64,000 bases of DNA from positions 186,001-250,000 of the forward strand of contig JABCRI010001478.1 in assembly GCA_015143295.1 (NCBI GenBank), given 5' to 3'. Position 1 is the stretch's first letter. Each line of letters begins with the position of its first letter. Positions 58,453 through 64,000 of the stretch are shown one piece after another. The translations under genes were made by a program, and so were the position numbers. The stretch comes from Tetracentron sinense. Taxonomy: Eukaryota > Streptophyta > Magnoliopsida > Trochodendrales > Trochodendraceae. The notes beneath the pieces were generated by a model that was not told the origin of the DNA, ran no database searches, and was given only the letters and a program-made list of their open reading frames with translations.

Positions 58453-59010
58453 TTTTTTTTTATCGATAATTAATCAAAAAGAGTTACAAGAAAACAAACA
58501 TAGTACAGAAAAGAGTTTACAGTAGCGTAAACTAAAAAACACTACGCTAGCATAAAAAGATCACCCACTGCTTTGAGGATCGGATCCTAAACTTTGTCAA
58601 ACTTCACCCCAACACAACTCCCATATCCACCCCACCATTCCAAATGGAGACCCATTCTAAGATTAGTAGACGGATTCGAGCTTGTATATGAGAAATAGAC
58701 GATGTGGAGTCATCAAAAAACTTCCTATTTCTCTCTTTCCAAATGGACCATGATATGGCCTTAGGTAGAACCGACCAAATTTCCCTCTTGGCACTATCCG
58801 TACTAACCAATGAACAACACGATAAAAAATTCTGAAAGGAAGAAGGAAAGACCCAATCCACCCTATTCCGGAGAGAAAATACCCCCAGATCATACCCACA
58901 ATAGGGCAGTGCATAAGCAAGTGGTCCACCATTCTGCTTGGAGGCACAAGAAACAACGATTAGCCATCATCCACCATCTATTCTTTAAGTGATCACAAGA
59001 AACAAGCCGA
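58453..59010 (-). mobile_element. LINE (L1-type) 3' fragment
   Basis: Poly-T at 58453-58461 marks the tail. Two overlapping minus-strand frames (58604-58861 and 58663-58956) carry the reverse-transcriptase zinc-binding domain: VDHLLMHCPIVGMIW and the C-terminal LPKAISWSIWKERNRKFF block. This is the end of plant L1 ORF2, split by a frameshift. Same subfamily as 33729-34240. Confidence 0.85.
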
Positions 59011-59073
59011 TAGGATCCCGAGCATAATCATTCATAAAGCGAAACTAGGTGGAGTGATTGAAGGTTTTCTGGG

Positions 59074-59300
59074 TGGGAGTCAACGGCCCATCTATATTTC
59101 ACCTTCAATTGCGAACGACATATTCATCATTTTCAAAGCCTCCCATACGCATTTACTTGTCTTACATTCTTAAAAAATTCTTCTCGGTGGGAGTCAATGG
59201 CCCATCTATTTCTCACCTTCATTTGCGAGCAGCATATTCATCCTTTGCAAAGCCTCCCATAAGCAATTACTTGTCTTAAATTCTTTAAAAAATTCTTTTA
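59074..59300 (+). repeat. Tandem duplication, 114 bp x 2
   Basis: TGGGAGTCAA(C/T)GGCCCATCTAT begins at 59074 and 59188. Both units run to AAAAATTCTT with about ten mismatches, so this is older than the 58182 repeat. Confidence 0.9.
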
Positions 59301-60221
59301 TTTCTTTCCTCCTATATGATGCATAGAATGACTAGAAGAGTACTTCTCCAAAGAGTATGTCCGCGTCCATTGCACCAACAACTCCAAGATGTCCAAAAGG
59401 GAAGTCTAAGGTAAGCCAACCATGCTAAGGAAGTGGCTCCAAATAATCGAACTTTGTTGGATGAAAGATGATTCTACATATTTGCCGTCGCTTATGTATG
59501 CCATCCACATATGTCGAGGCTTCTCTGTAGCGCATGCCACATGTTTAACATTTTATTAAGCAATCAACGAAGAAAAGGCTTCATTTCTTAGGGAATAATT
59601 GGGGCTGCCTAATGCAGGAAACAACATATGATAAGGATTGTTAATCACTGTCTTAGAAAAAAAAGAAAACAATTACCAGTATCATTTGGATAAGAGACCA
59701 AACTCTCAAGTGGGGTTCATATTGGGAGAAGTATACATTTTATCTAGTTTTCAAGGAGAATGGCTATTTATTCAACTTCCACATTTCAAAGTATTCTAGC
59801 AAATTTAAAATCCCAAGTGTAGAAACAGGAAGGAAAACAAGCCATGTCAGAATTGAAAGCATTCTTAGAAACTCAATCTATAGAGACGAGGGAATTCTAA
59901 ATGAAGATCACATTCACAATCACCCCACTAAAGGTCGTACAAGAACTTATTCCTACTTCCAGATCATAGGAAATACAGGAGGATACTGATGAACTTCCAA
60001 GGGCACTGGGATTGACTCTAACCCCCTAATTAGTATCCCAGCCCATTATGACCTAGTCCATGCTTTCTTTATCACTGAGAACTGTAGGGTATAGACTGTT
60101 GAGCACTAAACGGAATATCCGTAACCACTTCCGGGGAACTGCCATATTCCTTCCATTTCCCAAAATTCACCCCAGCCTCCTTTGATTTCCAAATTTCTTT
60201 CCACCTTGTCAGATGGTCTTT

Positions 60222-60388
60222 CTTCTTCTAGCTCACTTGGTTCGGGGCTTGGGAGAGGTCCCCAAGGTCTCAAGTTCAACTCCTCCAAGACTTACATGAT
60301 GCATGTTGTTTGCGGGTGATTGCGTGCATCTGAAGGGACTAGTCCTTCCTTGTCATGGTTGGGATAACCTCCGTTACCAAAAAAAAAA
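60222..60388 (+). mobile_element. tRNA-derived SINE inserted in a LINE
   Basis: The A box TAGCTCACTTGG (60229-60240), B box AGTTCAACTCC (60273-60283) and poly-A (60379-60388) are in tRNA-like spacing. The LINE reading frame IEQFQRNFF on the minus strand ends at its right edge. Confidence 0.75.
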
Positions 60389-60800
60389 GCTTTCTTAAAG
60401 AAATTCCTTTGAAACTGCTCAATCTCCTTCACCACTTTGCCAAGAACCTTGAAGATAGAAAGTAAACTGGATGGCATAAGAGGCTGAGTTTAATTAATGT
60501 GATCACTTTGTCCCAAATAATTGTAATTGTCTTCCAAAACGTCATCTTTTCTCCAACTTTTCAACTTCCAGATCCTGAAATCATCTCTCTTGGATCTAAG
60601 GGAAGTCCTACTTGCATCATAGGCCATCTCTCTATGCCACTCCAAATTTTCACCAACTGTCCACACACCATCGTCCCCCAAATTAGTTCCAACTAAGATA
60701 ATTTCCCCCAAATTAATTCCCACTAAGATAATTTTCCCCAAATTAGTCTTAATATCCGATACCACCTCTAAAAATTCAAAGAACACTCAAGATCGAAAAT
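60389..60800 (-). pseudogene. LINE reverse transcriptase remnant
   Basis: The minus strand carries KLKSWRK then, out of frame, WDKVITLIKLSLLCHPVYF and SSLLSIFKVLGKVVKEIEQF then QRNFF. This matches the L1 RT region (L.GRVTLIKSVL..LP.Y..SLF..P..V...IE..QR.F). Frames are broken and the downstream part was displaced by the SINE. Confidence 0.65.
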
Positions 60801-61239
60801 AATTTCTTAATTTTCTTGAATAAAGAAGATAATGTCAACTAAAATTGTAGATGGAATGCTTGCTGATGCAGATGGTGTCCAGCCCTAGTAGGAGTTCCTT
60901 CATCTCAACTGTGTGGCTCCTATGGGACCTACAAATCAGCATAATTGTGTGGCTCCTATGGACCCTATGAATCAGCACACACGCAGCTCCACTTGAATTT
61001 CGTTTTGGACCAGGACATTATTAGTTTAAGTTTTCAGTATTTTTATTTAGTCAACACTCTTATTAGTCAACACTATTAAGTAGTTGTTTTAGTTGCTTGA
61101 TAAGGAAGTTGACTCAGAGTACGATTGTATGAGCTTACTTATAGACTTAAAGAGTTAGGTTGGCCTTTTTTTGGGGGGCAATAATTGTAATTAGAGAAGG
61201 AAACTAAAAGAAAGATTTTATAAGATAAGAAAATAGAAC

Positions 61240-61640
61240 AACTATGCTTTACTTGAGCAGAGTGTTAGTCAACCAAGAAGCGACATATTTACAGAATGTA
61301 TTAGCTGAGATGATTGAGTTGAACGACTAGAAAAGATAAGATAAAAAAACGAGCACATTTGAAAAGATATGAGAGCAGCTCCAAAAGATGATAAAATAAG
61401 GAAGAGTCAATTGAGATGGCTTAAAATCTAACCAATGATGGTATAAGTAAGGAGTAAGTTGGTGCAAGTTGAAGACTCTAAAAGGGCAAGGGGAAGGCAA
61501 AAAGTATGTGGATTTTGAGTTAGTTACAAAAGATTTGGTAACACGCACTCTAACCAAGGATATGGATCTTGACTTGATAGATAAAATGGGGAATAAAATT
61601 CGTGTTGTCAACCTAAAATAATTGGGATAGGACACTAACG
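61240..61640 (+). pseudogene. RTE-type LINE 3' end
   Basis: Across plus-strand frames the order EKIxEQLQK, then LRW, then a KRARGRQK / KGKGKAKSMW block, then NHT.DMDLD and IKFVLST*NNWDR follows the conserved RTE-type ORF end (RLRWFGHVQRRP, GRGRPKKTW, LTEDMALDRAEW, RIHVADP..LG.D). Several frameshifts are present. Confidence 0.6.
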
Positions 61641-62633
61641 AAGAAGTCGTAATTGGAGAAGGAAGAAGCAACCTTCTCCTCGCTTTACTTCATAAAGTTC
61701 TTGTCACACCTTATTGAGTTTGCAAAACTTCTATATTAATGTCCCCTTTAAGAATTTTCATGTTGGTTTGTTCCAGTTGTTCACATTAGTTTGTTCAACT
61801 CTTCATGGGGGTTTCACTATTCTAACAATATTCTGTGAGTTTTTGCTGTTCTTAATCTCTGTACTATTTATGGTAAATTCCATTTTTACTACTTGTATTA
61901 ATTTTGAATTTATAACTTATAGCCATTTGTGCTCTTTGTTTCTTTAAACTGCAGTCTCTCCCCCGTTAGTTCATTCCTTATAAAAACCTTATTTTCCCTT
62001 CCTACATTCTTACCCTAATGGAAGAAAGTCACAAAACATATTTGTTGAAAAACTTAAATTTTTAAACCATAATTCCAAAAGGACCAATACCTTAAACCCA
62101 TACCGATTTCTTGAAATATTTAATCCATAACCCTTAACCCTTTCCGGTATTAAACCTGAACCCAAAGCACAATATTTTCAAGAAAACATAGATGCTCCTT
62201 TTCCTACATCAGTTTGGAATCATAGCCAGGTTCTGTCCTCCGGGTAAGACTTCCATGATTTTAGGGATATAAAAAAATGGAGAAAAGATATGCTAAATAT
62301 GGGAGACTAGGATGAGGTTTAAGATTGTGGGAAAATTGACCGAAATTGCAACCACTGAATTGAGTTAATGACAATTTTATCTGAGGTGGTCTAAAAGTTG
62401 AGAAAATTGGATGTTAAAGTAAAATTATGGAAAGACACTTATGCAGTATCCTTGCAAGAAATGTTCTGATGATATGTGGTATAATTATCCCAAACTCCCA
62501 ATGGGAAAGTTTCACAATTGTCTCGAAAACATTGGTTGAAAACAACAAACCATTTATGATCCAAAGAGCATGCATATGTGTTTTAGAAGGATGGGTGACC
62601 ATTGTTACTTTTGGAAGAATTCAGTATTTTCGC

Positions 62634-62710
62634 CAGTGTAGTGAGCGTCTAGGTGATGCCTAGGCGATAGAGGTTTTCTTCACAAGGCTTTGTTTAGGCA
62701 ATGCCCTCGG
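62634..62710. repeat. Truncated hAT MITE, same family as 25804-26219
   Basis: CAGTGTAGTGAGCGTCTAGG, TGATGCCTAGGCGAT and GGCAATGCC match the left end of the MITE at 25804. The matching right end CCTTGACTACACTG was not found downstream. Confidence 0.6.
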
Positions 62711-64000
62711 AGACTGTTATTTACTTTATTTGTTAAAATTTTAAAAATGTAAGGTATTCACCTATCATTGAATTTAATATAAAAATCAGGAATAAGTATG
62801 CATAAGACCAAAATGTCACTCCAAAAAACAAAGAGCGTAGTTATGAGGGACGAGAAGAGAGCCAAATGCAAAAAAGTTAGAAACCCTTGACAAAACCTGT
62901 TAAGTAAAATTGTTTCCTAAATATGTATTTATACATTATTTTTATGATTTTAACATCTACTTTGTAACTAGCGCTTTAGTTCCTAGGAGACGAGGCCTAG
63001 ACCCCACCAAGAATTAACGAGTGTCAGCCTACTCGGATTAGGCAACCTGGATCCTAGCTAGGCAAGTTGGTGGCCGAGGTTTTGCCTAGAAGGACACAGC
63101 ACAAGAGTCCAAGGCCGAAGATCCAAACTGAAACTCTGAATGATCAGGAACAATTAATAAAGCTACATATTCAGTTGAATAACTTAAAGACTGATCCTAT
63201 TGATGATCACGGAAGGCCCATAACCCCAATGTAGCCAATCTTAATTCCATTTAAGCGAATAATTCTACCACTGATTGCAAACCAACAATTCTAGAAGATC
63301 ACAAGAGTTATTACTTATTAGGCTAGCTTAGTTGTGTTGCCAAGAAATTAAGCAAAACTCCCTAAATTAAATACGACTATGGAGGTGTACTAGGTTGGGA
63401 AACCTAGGGGCCCATTTGGCATAAATTCTGATGATTCTCTAATTCTAGAAATATATGAATTCCCAAATTCTTGAATTCTTAGAATCAATTTGTGCTGAGA
63501 ACCCATTTGGAAACATCAAGTCGGAATCTATTTCTAAAAAACAAAAATAACAAAATTATGTTTGGATAAGAAAAAACCATGATCATTGTAGACTAGTGAG
63601 GATGAGGGAGGACTTGGGGCAAGGTTCTAAATGTAGATATTGCGGGAATTTCGCACCTTGGAAAAAAGATATATCATAGGATGAATCATTTTGTATGGAA
63701 TATATTACACGTTGAGGGAAAAATTGTGAGAAAATGAAAAAAAATGGAATTTTTTCAATAAAACTTCAGGAAATGTTAAAATAGATTTTAATATACATGA
63801 GAATCATAAAATTAAAACAACAACAATGTACATAAGAAATGCATTGGAAATGGGGGCAAAGATGTGCGTTGACAATAGTGTATGATTGAGTAATATTGAT
63901 ATAACTTACATAAAATGTTTCATTCATCCCTCAATCAATCATAACAATAAAAATACACAACCAGAGTTTATATATAATACATTCATGATACAAATCACCT
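62711..64000. other. AT-rich intergenic or intronic DNA
   Basis: No supported coding frame, RNA gene or complete repeat. The RABA2 first exon is not recognisable here on the minus strand. Confidence 0.5.

Noticed and set aside
60106..60288. 60-residue minus-strand frame
   Set aside because: Antisense of the SINE and its flank; no motif.

Overview
This window is nuclear DNA from a flowering plant. It carries two intron-containing Rab GTPase genes with plant-specific family signatures (RABD1 and RABA2), plant Athila and Tekay-type Ty3/gypsy elements, Ty1/copia, hAT, Helitron-like, LINE and SINE sequences, and AT-rich non-coding DNA. I cannot name the species. No bacterial operon, CRISPR array, rRNA or tRNA gene was seen.

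Layout. (1) 1-10806: an Athila-type gypsy element on the minus strand. Its left end lies outside the window and its reading frames are decayed. A 2.4 kb solo LTR of another gypsy family sits in its pol tail with an exact 5-bp target duplication (CTTAT). (2) 10807-13618: AT-rich DNA with two Helitron-like 3' ends, then the upstream region of a Rab gene. (3) 13619-33312: RABD1 (Rab1-type), plus strand, eight exons, 202 residues, open and intact. Intron 6 is about 14 kb and is filled with transposons: a hAT-type MITE, a complete but broken copia element, and a gypsy element with gag and protease but no pol, which is itself split by a rearranged hAT element that carries another MITE. (4) 33313-37349: LINE debris, a 64-bp tandem repeat and one MITE nested in another. 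(5) 37350-50624: a 13.3 kb Tekay/Del-type gypsy element on the minus strand with TSD TCTCT. It is interrupted by two solo LTRs from other insertions, each with its own 5-bp flanking repeat. (6) 50625-55284: SINEs, a MITE, a 459-bp fold-back hairpin and LINE debris. (7) 55285-55767: the last exon of RABA2, minus strand. Its first exon is not in the window. (8) 55768-64000: probable first intron and upstream DNA of RABA2, with copia, LINE, SINE, RTE-type LINE and MITE remnants and two tandem duplications.

How it fits together. The only genes that look functional are the two Rab GTPases, which act in vesicle traffic: RABD1 in ER-to-Golgi transport and RABA2 in trans-Golgi/early endosome to plasma membrane or cell plate transport. 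All else is transposon-derived. The order of insertion can be read from the target duplications. No new gene system is evident. The most unusual structures are the hAT inverted dimer whose two outer ends are both the 3' end of the transposon, and clusters of family-specific palindromic or tandem motifs at nearly the same place in the U3 of four unrelated LTR families.
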